From positions 1 to 50,009 of the forward strand of contig CAZFPK010000020.1 in the NCBI GenBank assembly GCA_964521025.1: a stretch of DNA of 50,009 nt. Reading direction: 5' to 3'. Origin of the DNA: DRTC01 sp964521025 (lineage in GTDB: Bacteria; Cloacimonadota; Cloacimonadia; Cloacimonadales; TCS61). Below are positions 32,016-40,281 of this stretch, one piece after another. The position numbers were made by a program, and so were the translations under genes. The notes under the pieces are model-generated. The model had not been told where the DNA came from and searched no databases. It was given only the letters and a program-made list of their open reading frames with translations. The number at the start of each line of letters is the position of its first letter. Positions within the stretch are counted from its first letter, which is position 1.

Positions 32016-35000
32016 TAACGAAGCAAAACCATTTTTCTGACGGAACTTTCAAAACCATCGGATTTCAGTTTATAGAAATAAATTCCGGAATTTACATGTT
32101 TCCCTGATTCGTCTTTTCCGTTCCACTCAATGTGGTAAAGCGACTCCGTCGCTTTCACGTCAAAAGAATTGATGCACTCCAAAGTTCTTACTTTTTGTCC
32201 TTTGATGTTGAATATTTCTATATTCACAAACTCGGAATTTTGTGTTACAGAAAAATAGATTGTAGTAGAAGTATTGAACGGATTAGGATGATTATGTTTC
32301 AACTCCGTTATTTGTTGTTCCAGATCGTGTTCGTCAGTACTAACAGTCGATTTATAAACAGTGTTAGAAAAAGCCGGAACTGACTCCACATTATTCGTAT
32401 GTACGGAAGTTACAGCGAACTGGTAAATTCCGATGGGAAGCGGAGCCCAATTCATATCGGTGTAAAATGTATCGGTTAGAGCTGCTGCGATCAAATCCCA
32501 GTTTTCCGGATTATCGTGGTCGAATTCAAAGAAACGATAGATATTAAAAGATTCGAATTCTCTATTTAAATTATGATTTTCCTTGAATTGTTCATTGATT
32601 CTATTGTAATTATCAAATTTCGAAGAAGGCAGGATTGAAAATTCATTTTCCCCGGTTCGACCAATTTCTCCAAAATCTATTCCGTATGCTCTGATCAGCA
32701 TATTTTTCTGGAATTGCGGATCGATATCACCAATATCCTGCCATTCCCCGGAAGACCAGTTCTCGTTCGCCATTTGTGTCCCGGGTATAAATTCCCAGGG
32801 TTCATCGATTCCGTCATCGAGCCCAATGCCGGTATAAATTCCGGGTGTATTAACTCCTATGAAAAAACCTTCGGGAGCATTTACGGATTCGGGTAAAATA
32901 TATGTATTCCATTCATCGTCATTATTCGGCATTAAGCCTGATTGATGTAATAATTGGTCGGAATCAGGCAAGCCGTCATTATCCAGACCAAAAATGAAGA
33001 TCTTAACTTGTGTATGCGATCCCCAGGTTGAAGTCAAAAACCAGTGAACTTCCTGCACAACTGCGTTATGAAAATGTGATGAACCGAAAACAGCATTAGA
33101 CGGAGTATTACTGAATCCAACCTGGAAAACTGCATTACCATCGTCATACCGGAATTCCGACAAGCCGGCTCCCGGCATATTCCAGCTCAATTCAACCTCT
33201 GTTTCTTCCTGGTTCTGTACAGCAAATACATTCCCGGGTGGTAAAGTTAACTCGTTCAAGATCAATGTTCCCAGATCGAGGTCTGCTTCGTTTACAAAAA
33301 TATCTTCCGTATAAGACTCATAGTTTTCGTGAGAAATGTTCATATTATAGTTTTCATTGGCATATACTTCCGGGAAGAGAAAATTTCCATCGGGACCGGT
33401 TTCCGTTTCATAATCTTCCAAACCTGCAAGAGAAACAATTGCTCCTTCCAAACCTGTTTCAGGGAAATCACTGCCAACAACATGTCCGTTTATACTAACA
33501 GTTCCCAACGGAACTAAATTGAATTGGATTTGAATTGTCTGGTCTTCGATAATTTCTGCTTCGATAATTTGCGGATTGTAACCGAAAATGGTTGCTGTAA
33601 ATGTTTGCATTCCAACCGGAATATTGGAAAACTGGAAATAACCTTCCTGGTTGCTGTAGGTAAAATTACCCGAGCCTAAAATCTCGATAAGAGCGCCCTG
33701 AAGAGGATTTTCATCTTCATCAAAAACATATCCTTCGACATTTCCCAATCCTCCGAAAGTAAAATAAAAAGTTGTGTTCGGAAATTGATCATAAAGAAAG
33801 AACTGAGCGGGTGGATTGGAAGGGCTGTATTCTTCATCATTATCCCGATTATAGATAGTTCTATCAGGAAAATCGGAAGTCATCGTGATATAAAACCTGT
33901 CGCTGGGACTGTAAATATTATCATCCCAGGGTCTTTGCACCATAACCACGAGTATTCCTCCTTCATAAAAATAAGGAGTATCAAAATCGATCATGATCGT
34001 ATTATGGCCGGACGGATAATTGACATTGCTGTCAAAAACATTCGTTAATTGATAGGAAGGAATCCAGCCTCCAGAAAAGTCGGTCAGGGTTGTCTCTCCC
34101 AGCCAGACTTTAGTTGGTTTGCCATGCAGAATTGAAACAAAATTATTTTCATAGGATATTCCGATGATCATCCCGCCGGAATTCAGTTCCGATGGATAAT
34201 ACATTGTTTCCGTTAGACTGTTATGATAGGAAAAGCACATTGGAATTCGTTCGTCCAAATCTGTTCCGTCTCCAACAGTAATTTGCAATGTTCCGGCTTG
34301 AAAGATCTGAACAGACAAATTTCCGGTAATATTATTAACCGGGTTTTCGTCATTATCCAATACAACTTCTCCGAATAAATAGGTTGATCCCTCCGGTTCA
34401 TCGGAGGGAATGTTCCAAACTAAATGATGTGTAACCTGTTCGCCTGAAGCCAGATTATCAGAAATTTCCTGTGAAGTAATTTCAATATTTCCTTCTCTCA
34501 TCAATCTGACAGTGTAATTATCCTGGTCTATGTTCCCGGCATTTTTCACAACAATATCATAAATTTCGGAATTTCCCTGGTTGACATTTCCGGGTCCCGT
34601 GATAGATAAAGCAGCAAGATCGTTATCATAAGTTATCAAATCTCCGGATAAAATCACATCATCGACATACCAATAATTAATATTCCAGGAATCTCCATCA
34701 AAAGTCCACGCTAATCGGAAAGATGATGAACCGACATCAGGTGTTGTCAGGATCAATTGTTCAAGGACAGCAGTGAAGCTGGAAGATGGAAAAATAGATG
34801 CTGTGTTCCAGTTCACACCATCGCTGGATGTTTCCAGCCTGATCTCATAATCACCATTAAAATCATTATTGGTGTGCTTAAATTCCAGGTCCAGAGATGT
34901 TGCTCCAACTGTATTCACCGGTAAGGAACATAATCTTTGAGTGGCAACAGTCTGCGGTGACCAGTAAAATTCTGCTTCCGGGGGAGTTCCACCAGCATTA

Positions 35001-35146
35001 CTTCCGCTTCCTTGATTCCAGTTTGTTCCTCCTTCTGTGTACCAGCCGGTTGGCAGCCAGGTTGTGAAATCTTCTTCGATGAGAATTTCTGAAAAAACCA
35101 CTGTAAAAATCAGAATAAAAAGCATTAAAAATATTCTTTTTTTCAT
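32015..35146 (-). CDS. Secreted choice-of-anchor/CARDB-like protein with type IX sorting domain
   Basis: 1043 residues from the ATG at 35146 (GGAG upstream; an ORF start at 35176 has none). Signal peptide; a jelly-roll domain (about 25-180; TWLPTGWYTEGGTNW ... YWYVDDVILSGD); a CARDB-like domain (about 185-290; GNVNQGNSEIYDIVVKNAGN); a further beta domain; two carboxypeptidase-regulatory-like domains (GNVEGYVFDEDENPLQGALI; GHVVGSDFPETGLEGAIVSL); a Fn3-like region; and the sorting domain (NHPNPFNTST ... GIYFYKLKSDG). It is likely a surface or secreted binding protein. Two in-frame palindromes are present, at 32137-32155 and 32225-32244. Confidence 0.83.
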   Translation of the reverse strand: MKKRIFLMLFILIFTVVFSEILIEEDFTTWLPTGWYTEGGTNWNQGSGSNAGGTPPEAEFYWSPQTVATQRLCSLPVNTVGATSLDLEFKHTNNDFNGDYEIRLETSSDGVNWNTASIFPSSSFTAVLEQLILTTPDVGSSSFRLAWTFDGDSWNINYWYVDDVILSGDLITYDNDLAALSITGPGNVNQGNSEIYDIVVKNAGNIDQDNYTVRLMREGNIEITSQEISDNLASGEQVTHHLVWNIPSDEPEGSTYLFGEVVLDNDENPVNNITGNLSVQIFQAGTLQITVGDGTDLDERIPMCFSYHNSLTETMYYPSELNSGGMIIGISYENNFVSILHGKPTKVWLGETTLTDFSGGWIPSYQLTNVFDSNVNYPSGHNTIMIDFDTPYFYEGGILVVMVQRPWDDNIYSPSDRFYITMTSDFPDRTIYNRDNDEEYSPSNPPAQFFLYDQFPNTTFYFTFGGLGNVEGYVFDEDENPLQGALIEILGSGNFTYSNQEGYFQFSNIPVGMQTFTATIFGYNPQIIEAEIIEDQTIQIQFNLVPLGTVSINGHVVGSDFPETGLEGAIVSLAGLEDYETETGPDGNFLFPEVYANENYNMNISHENYESYTEDIFVNEADLDLGTLILNELTLPPGNVFAVQNQEETEVELSWNMPGAGLSEFRYDDGNAVFQVGFSNTPSNAVFGSSHFHNAVVQEVHWFLTSTWGSHTQVKIFIFGLDNDGLPDSDQLLHQSGLMPNNDDEWNTYILPESVNAPEGFFIGVNTPGIYTGIGLDDGIDEPWEFIPGTQMANENWSSGEWQDIGDIDPQFQKNMLIRAYGIDFGEIGRTGENEFSILPSSKFDNYNRINEQFKENHNLNREFESFNIYRFFEFDHDNPENWDLIAAALTDTFYTDMNWAPLPIGIYQFAVTSVHTNNVESVPAFSNTVYKSTVSTDEHDLEQQITELKHNHPNPFNTSTTIYFSVTQNSEFVNIEIFNIKGQKVRTLECINSFDVKATESLYHIEWNGKDESGKHVNSGIYFYKLKSDGFESSVRKMVLLR
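32137..32155. repeat. In-frame palindrome in the 1043-residue protein sorting domain
   Basis: AAAGCGACTCCGTCGCTTT, encoding VKATESL; fifth copy. Confidence 0.8.
32225..32244. repeat. Second in-frame palindrome type, copy 2
   Basis: CACAAACT-CGGA-ATTTTGTG, with one mismatch, encoding part of VTQNSEFVN. Homologous in position to 28670-28689. Confidence 0.7.
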
Positions 35147-35411
35147 AATTATTTTTCTCCTTGTTTTTTGTATCACGGAACTCTGTTCCGTTGTATTATT
35201 GACTCTTCGATTTAACTAAACTCGCACTTTTGTCGTCACTTCGTAACGACAAGACATGTTGTATAAAATCGGATCCTTGAATGCACTTACCAAACAAGCG
35301 GAAGATCAATAAATTGAACATTCCGATGTTTTCAATAAACCTTAAGTCATTCGGCAACTGACAATTAAAACTCAACTCGCACTCCCTGCGTTCGTAGCAA
35401 GTCGCGTCTTT
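35147..35411. repeat. Intergenic stretch with several short hairpins
   Basis: No gene seen. It holds ACGGAAC-TCT-GTTCCGT near 35174-35190, TTGTCGT/ACGACAA around 35232-35254, and a decayed TTCGGCAACTG element near 35353. These are variants of the palindromes found elsewhere in the window. Confidence 0.55.
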
Positions 35412-38327
35412 TTACCTGATCAATAAAATTTTCTTTACCTTCTGATATTTGTCAGTTTCAAATTTATAGAAATAAACACTGCTGGCAGCGGGGTCATTTT
35501 GATTATTTCTGCCGTTCCATTTGATCAAATAATCTCCAAATTCATATTCATTATCGAGCAAGGTTTTAACCAATTGCCCTTTCAGGTTATAGATAGACAA
35601 TTTAACAAAGGATTTTTGCGGAAGGTTGAAAGAAATATTAACTTCATTATTGATTGGATTGGGATAATTGGAGATAAAAAATTCCGGTTTTTCGAGTTCC
35701 GGTTCAGTTTGGGTTGTGAGTGAATCCAGGCGACCGGAAGTGAGGTAAAGGTAACCCCAAGAATGAAAGGAGTTGGATTTTAGAAAACTAACATACACAG
35801 AATCTGCTTCATCAAAATTTACTGAAATCTTTGAGCCAAAAGGACTGGTATCTTCATCAAAAAAATCCGGTTGCCATTGATAAAATTCGGAAAAACTATC
35901 AGAACCATTTGTGTAATGAAAATCCACAAAATAATTTGGTTCAACATCGGCAGCACCAACATATACTTTCTCACCGGAATTTGAAATGTTAAAATCGCCT
36001 GTAAAGTAGTAATTATCGTAAGTTTCTAAAACCTGGTAAGTGTTTTGGTTGATATTAACTTTCAATATTTTATCATAATCATTAAATGAAGGTCCAATTA
36101 ATGAAACTAATAAATATATTTCTCCATTGATAATTTTCAGACTTTTTATGGTCTCGAAAAAGTCATCGAAAACAAATTCATATTCTGTGAAGTTTTGTCC
36201 ATCATCAGAGTATAAAAAATTTATGATCGAAAAAAAATTGTGCAGTGCAATAACTATTTCGCTATCATGTTTTGCGATAGATTTTCCTAAAATCGGAGAT
36301 TCTAATTCCTGCTCAAGTTGAATATTAAAATTCTGCCCTTCATCAGTTGATCTTGAAACAATAAAATTTTGTCCCTCTTCATCAGTACGAGGAAAATCAA
36401 CAAAATTAAAAAAATTAAACCGTTGGTCATAATGATATTCTTTATTATAACCGGTTGATGGATGAGTCCCGTCATAATGAAAATTATCCAGATCCCACTC
36501 CGATGGTGAAGGATGATTATGCGGATCCATTCCGGAACGATGAATGAATCCTCTTCTTCTTTGCGCAATCGAACCGTATAGATGACAAATTCCTCTTTCT
36601 GTTACAATATCTGCGGCAGATTCTGGCCAAACCGGATTATACCAGGGATAATCAGTTCCGTAAGGAAAAACATAATTCTGTCCATTATTAGGAAAGGAAT
36701 TCAAATATTGATCAGATTCATGTGGATAACCGCACATACTGTATTGTCCGGCAGGTAATCCGCCGTGTAGAATGAAATCACAAATATCAGGCGGAACTCC
36801 TGTAACGGGCGGAAAAATATATTTATGGAAATCGATATAAGTATAAAGTGTATCATTGTCTGAATATGGACTCATGGCATAAAAATTGGGAGTAGAACCA
36901 TGCGGATGCTGGTATTCAAAAGTAAACATTCCATCGTAATGGCAGGCAAGATTATCATATAGTTCAACATCTCCTTCTCCGATAGCTGCATACGCACCGT
37001 AAAGATAAATGTCGCTACAGTTATCTTCTCTTAATGCCATACCATTAAAAGGATCTTTATGTTTATATTTGATGATTATTTTCATTTCCGAAACCAAACC
37101 GAAATAATCTTCAAGATTTGGATTATCAGGATCGTCAGGTGCTTCACCAACGGGAGTGTTATCATAGGTTATATCTCCCACAATAAAAACAGTATCAGCA
37201 CAACCCCAGGTTTGTTTTCCGCTGACAACGCCTTCTATCCAGAGTTGACCTTCCACCCAGACAGATTGATTGCTGATCTGTCCGGAAGGGCCCCAAGTCC
37301 AGAGTGTATCATAAATCGGGATATGGTTTGTCCAGATATAATCGCTGTCTTCATACCAGTTGAAACCGTCATTTATAACAGAATTTGCTTGATCAGTGCA
37401 CGCGGGGAACCAACTATAAACTCCAAAAGTATCAACACCAACAAACTCGATATCGCCATACATCGATTGAAACGAACTTCCATTAATTTTCACATAAACA
37501 ATATCTTTATCCGGATCAAAGAGGTGAAGTCCGTTTTCGCGGATAAGAGTTGCTTCAGGCGCAAACAGTTTTGTAGGAACATTTTCTTCGAAACCTCCAA
37601 GAAAAATATCTTCCATCGGGGCTCCGGGCGTTATCTGAATAATTCCAGAAGTAGTAACCATTTCATGAAATGTTGGCCAATTATCACCATCACCAAGGAT
37701 ACTAATATCACCGTTTGAATGAACCGGTCCATATAACTCGTCCGGTGGTAGAAATTTTAACATATCTGGAGTATCCTCACATGAGTTTTCACTTTCTTCA
37801 GTATTTGTAATATGTTGAAAAGATGACATTTGCTCAAAAGCTCCTGTAACATAACACAGTTCCAAATTGTCATTTTCGTTAACAAGTAGCGGCATATCAT
37901 AAACATTTTCCGCAACCAATTCAGTCAAGAAAGTCTGTCCGTTATTTTCGGAAACTGCTTTATAAAGATTTGAACATACACCTGTTTCTCGATAAAAAAT
38001 AATGATCTTTCCATTAGACAAAACTTCCAAAATTGGAGTTATTCTTTCAATCGGTTCAATGCTATTTATATCTATAGTCTCAATTACAGTATAAGTAAAA
38101 TCATTTCCGTTGTTTTCAGAATACCCGAAGTTTATACACCAATAATCATCATCAGCCTGGAGAAAAGTAATATAAACTTTCTCATTAATAATTTTGTATG
38201 CTTGCTGGCCGGAAAAGCAAGCATAATCGTTTAGATTATCAGAATTATCTATTAAAACAGGCTCATTAAATTGGGAGAGTAAAGTAATTACTAAAATCGA
38301 GAAAAGTAAAATAGATATTTGCTTCAT
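35412..38327 (-). CDS. Secreted BNR-like protein with type IX sorting domain
   Basis: 971 residues. Signal peptide; sialidase-like strands with Asp-box-like motifs (FGYSENNGNDFTY, AVSENNGQTFLTE, VSRSTDEGQNFNI, FLYSDDGQNFTEY); a central segment (about 190-560) starting VHSNGDISILGDGDNWPTF and containing VEGQLWIEGVV, resembling DUF4900-type domains of pilus-like proteins, inserted between propeller strands; and a sorting domain (NYPNPINNE ... SSVYFYKFETDKYQ) without the KATESL insert. No catalytic sialidase residues could be assigned. AGGAGG precedes the ATG. Confidence 0.75.
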   Translation of the reverse strand: MKQISILLFSILVITLLSQFNEPVLIDNSDNLNDYACFSGQQAYKIINEKVYITFLQADDDYWCINFGYSENNGNDFTYTVIETIDINSIEPIERITPILEVLSNGKIIIFYRETGVCSNLYKAVSENNGQTFLTELVAENVYDMPLLVNENDNLELCYVTGAFEQMSSFQHITNTEESENSCEDTPDMLKFLPPDELYGPVHSNGDISILGDGDNWPTFHEMVTTSGIIQITPGAPMEDIFLGGFEENVPTKLFAPEATLIRENGLHLFDPDKDIVYVKINGSSFQSMYGDIEFVGVDTFGVYSWFPACTDQANSVINDGFNWYEDSDYIWTNHIPIYDTLWTWGPSGQISNQSVWVEGQLWIEGVVSGKQTWGCADTVFIVGDITYDNTPVGEAPDDPDNPNLEDYFGLVSEMKIIIKYKHKDPFNGMALREDNCSDIYLYGAYAAIGEGDVELYDNLACHYDGMFTFEYQHPHGSTPNFYAMSPYSDNDTLYTYIDFHKYIFPPVTGVPPDICDFILHGGLPAGQYSMCGYPHESDQYLNSFPNNGQNYVFPYGTDYPWYNPVWPESAADIVTERGICHLYGSIAQRRRGFIHRSGMDPHNHPSPSEWDLDNFHYDGTHPSTGYNKEYHYDQRFNFFNFVDFPRTDEEGQNFIVSRSTDEGQNFNIQLEQELESPILGKSIAKHDSEIVIALHNFFSIINFLYSDDGQNFTEYEFVFDDFFETIKSLKIINGEIYLLVSLIGPSFNDYDKILKVNINQNTYQVLETYDNYYFTGDFNISNSGEKVYVGAADVEPNYFVDFHYTNGSDSFSEFYQWQPDFFDEDTSPFGSKISVNFDEADSVYVSFLKSNSFHSWGYLYLTSGRLDSLTTQTEPELEKPEFFISNYPNPINNEVNISFNLPQKSFVKLSIYNLKGQLVKTLLDNEYEFGDYLIKWNGRNNQNDPAASSVYFYKFETDKYQKVKKILLIR

Positions 38328-38350
38328 GATAACCTCCTTTTTAGCGTGTC

Positions 38351-38383
38351 AAACTTGCCAAATTTCATAAATTTGGCAAGTTT
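38351..38383. repeat. Perfect 15-bp palindrome
   Basis: AAACTTGCCAAATTT, loop CAT, AAATTTGGCAAGTTT. It lies upstream of the BNR-like gene. The AAACTT/AAGTTT ends recall the outer arms of other elements here. Confidence 0.8.
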
Positions 38384-38462
38384 TGAATCTCCAATTCATC
38401 GATAATATTGTTCATCAGAAAGTCAAGATTTTGTTATTTAGCGAGTCGGAGAAGTGTGATAC

Positions 38463-38506
38463 AAAAACTTAAGTCATCCGGCAACTGCCGGATAACTCAA
38501 GTTTTT
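38463..38506 (-). repeat. Modular palindrome, copy 9 (core TCCGGCA/TGCCGGA)
   Basis: The arm AAAACTTGAGTT supplies the last two codons (Lys, Thr) and the TGA stop of the membrane-protein gene that ends here. Confidence 0.8.
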
Positions 38507-40212
38507 ATCCGGTACACAAAAAACCGGTAATAATTTTCGGGATTCGTGTTTTCATAGACTTTTTCTAATCCGATTTCCTTGAAATTGGAAATACTGACAG
38601 TTGAAAAGAGATATTTTACTTTGAAATCCTTTAATTTTTCGATTTTCAGATCGCATTTTATTTCATTGATATTTTGTTTGATAAAATCCTGATCATAATA
38701 ATTTTTTCCTGTCTTATCATCAAATAGTAAAACCTGGATTCCCCAATTTAAGAAAAAATCTTCGATTTCAGGATTTTGCTTTAATTCATCTTTGATGATC
38801 TCATAAAATTCCTGCTTGAATTCCAATGGATAAAAAACGCTGAAAGAATCTACGGTTTTGAAGCCGTTATAATTGGCAATAGCCGGGAAAAAACCGATAC
38901 AACCGATGCGGTATTCTTTTTTATTTCCTTCCAGTTTTGTTTCGATTTCTGCGAATTGTTCTCCGGCAAAAAACTCTTTAAATGATGGTTTTCCAAAATA
39001 TGCTTTTATGGTTGAATTTTTCAAGCAATAACCGATTTGGATAGAAATCAGAATGATCAGAATGATTTGGGCTGTTTTCTTATTTTTCATAATTTCATAA
39101 AATTCTATCAAAAGAATTCCCCACAAAATAAACCAGACTGGCGGATTGAGGAAATAAAATCTTTCCAACCGGAAACCGAATTCGAGTTCGTTATAAAAGT
39201 CGAGGAACGGCCGATAATAATAGATTCCAAAAATAATGGAGGAAAAGAGCAAGTAACCCCAGAGTAATAATATCAATTTCAGATAACGGAATTTCCTATA
39301 AAAAAACAAAAGAAACATAATGATAATTGAAGATTGAAGAATGAAACGCGCATGAAAACTTTGCGCTGCAGTATGAGATGAGATGAAATGTGTGAAAATT
39401 CTTTTGAGAGTTTCGAAAAGACCAAAACCGGAAAAACTTTGAGTAATGCGATTGGTGGGAATTTTATAGACGAATTGGATAAGAAAAAACGGGTAATGAC
39501 TGACGATAAAACAGGCAAATAAAAGAATTGCTCCGAAAACCAGATGTTTATTTAATTTTCTTTTGAACAGCAAATAAATGTAAACGAATAAAACAATAAA
39601 GAAGATGAAAATTCCTGATGCAAGCAGGTTGGAATAAAAAGCGTAGAGAATCATGAATAAATAGGAAATAAGAAGATTTTTGTGATGATAGAAATTATAA
39701 AATGCGAGCATTAAAAGAGGAATTCCAGCGATGGAAAGATGCCCCGGAGGCCAGAAAGGAAGTGCGACAAAGGAAAAAGAAATGAGAAGGAGTAAATAAT
39801 CGGGAAATTTGGAATTGTTAGTGAAAATCTTTAGCAGATAGAAAAGACCGAGAAATCCCAATAACCGATAGAAAAATTCATTGAAAACATATCCCCGGAA
39901 ATAATCGAATGCAAAGAAAAGTTTGGTGATGGATATCGGTCCAACCCGGAATATCGGATCAACTCCGGGCAAAGTTGCATCCGGGATTTTAGCAGAAGGA
40001 AATATTGCTCCCTGGAATTTTCTTTCGAAGATGTTGAATTGGTTGATCTGATTGAGATTGTCATGGATTTGGACAAAAGAATTTTTACCTTTGATGAGGT
40101 AAGGGGAGAAATAGAGAAAAAATAAGACAATAGTGAGGAGAATGAGTTTTTTGTTTGTTATGATAGATCCCCACAACTGAAGTAGTGGGCTATTGCTTTT
40201 ATCCTTTTTCAT
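38497..40212 (-). CDS. Polytopic membrane protein (DUF6044/YfhO-like)
   Basis: 571 residues with about a dozen hydrophobic segments in the first 390 residues, an early loop FVQIHDNLNQIN with an aspartate, as in GT-C glycosyltransferases, and a soluble C-terminal third. This resembles DUF6044/YfhO-like proteins linked to surface polysaccharides; the exact reaction is unknown. The start has GAGAGAAAG before ATG. It is followed by further sugar genes upstream in the cluster. Its stop codon is supplied by a palindromic repeat. Confidence 0.7.
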   Translation of the reverse strand: MKKDKSNSPLLQLWGSIITNKKLILLTIVLFFLYFSPYLIKGKNSFVQIHDNLNQINQFNIFERKFQGAIFPSAKIPDATLPGVDPIFRVGPISITKLFFAFDYFRGYVFNEFFYRLLGFLGLFYLLKIFTNNSKFPDYLLLLISFSFVALPFWPPGHLSIAGIPLLMLAFYNFYHHKNLLISYLFMILYAFYSNLLASGIFIFFIVLFVYIYLLFKRKLNKHLVFGAILLFACFIVSHYPFFLIQFVYKIPTNRITQSFSGFGLFETLKRIFTHFISSHTAAQSFHARFILQSSIIIMFLLFFYRKFRYLKLILLLWGYLLFSSIIFGIYYYRPFLDFYNELEFGFRLERFYFLNPPVWFILWGILLIEFYEIMKNKKTAQIILIILISIQIGYCLKNSTIKAYFGKPSFKEFFAGEQFAEIETKLEGNKKEYRIGCIGFFPAIANYNGFKTVDSFSVFYPLEFKQEFYEIIKDELKQNPEIEDFFLNWGIQVLLFDDKTGKNYYDQDFIKQNINEIKCDLKIEKLKDFKVKYLFSTVSISNFKEIGLEKVYENTNPENYYRFFVYRIKT

Positions 40213-40220
40213 CTTTCTCT

Positions 40221-40245
40221 CGTCCCCAAATTGAATTTGGGAATG
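40221..40245 (-). repeat. GCATTCC-type palindromic repeat, copy 3 (opposite strand)
   Basis: On the minus strand CATTCCCAAATTCAATTTGG then GGACG, with the hairpin CCCAAAT-TGA-ATTTGGG on the plus strand. It lies just before the start of the polytopic membrane protein gene. Confidence 0.6.
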
Positions 40246-40281
40246 TTTGTTTTAAAAGTTGAACTTTGGATTCATTAATTT

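Noticed and set aside
17057..38327. Long antisense ORFs opposite the secreted-protein genes (for example near 23.6, 27.0 and 37.1 kb)
   Set aside because: They lack ribosome sites and protein-like composition; they mirror the codon bias of the real genes.
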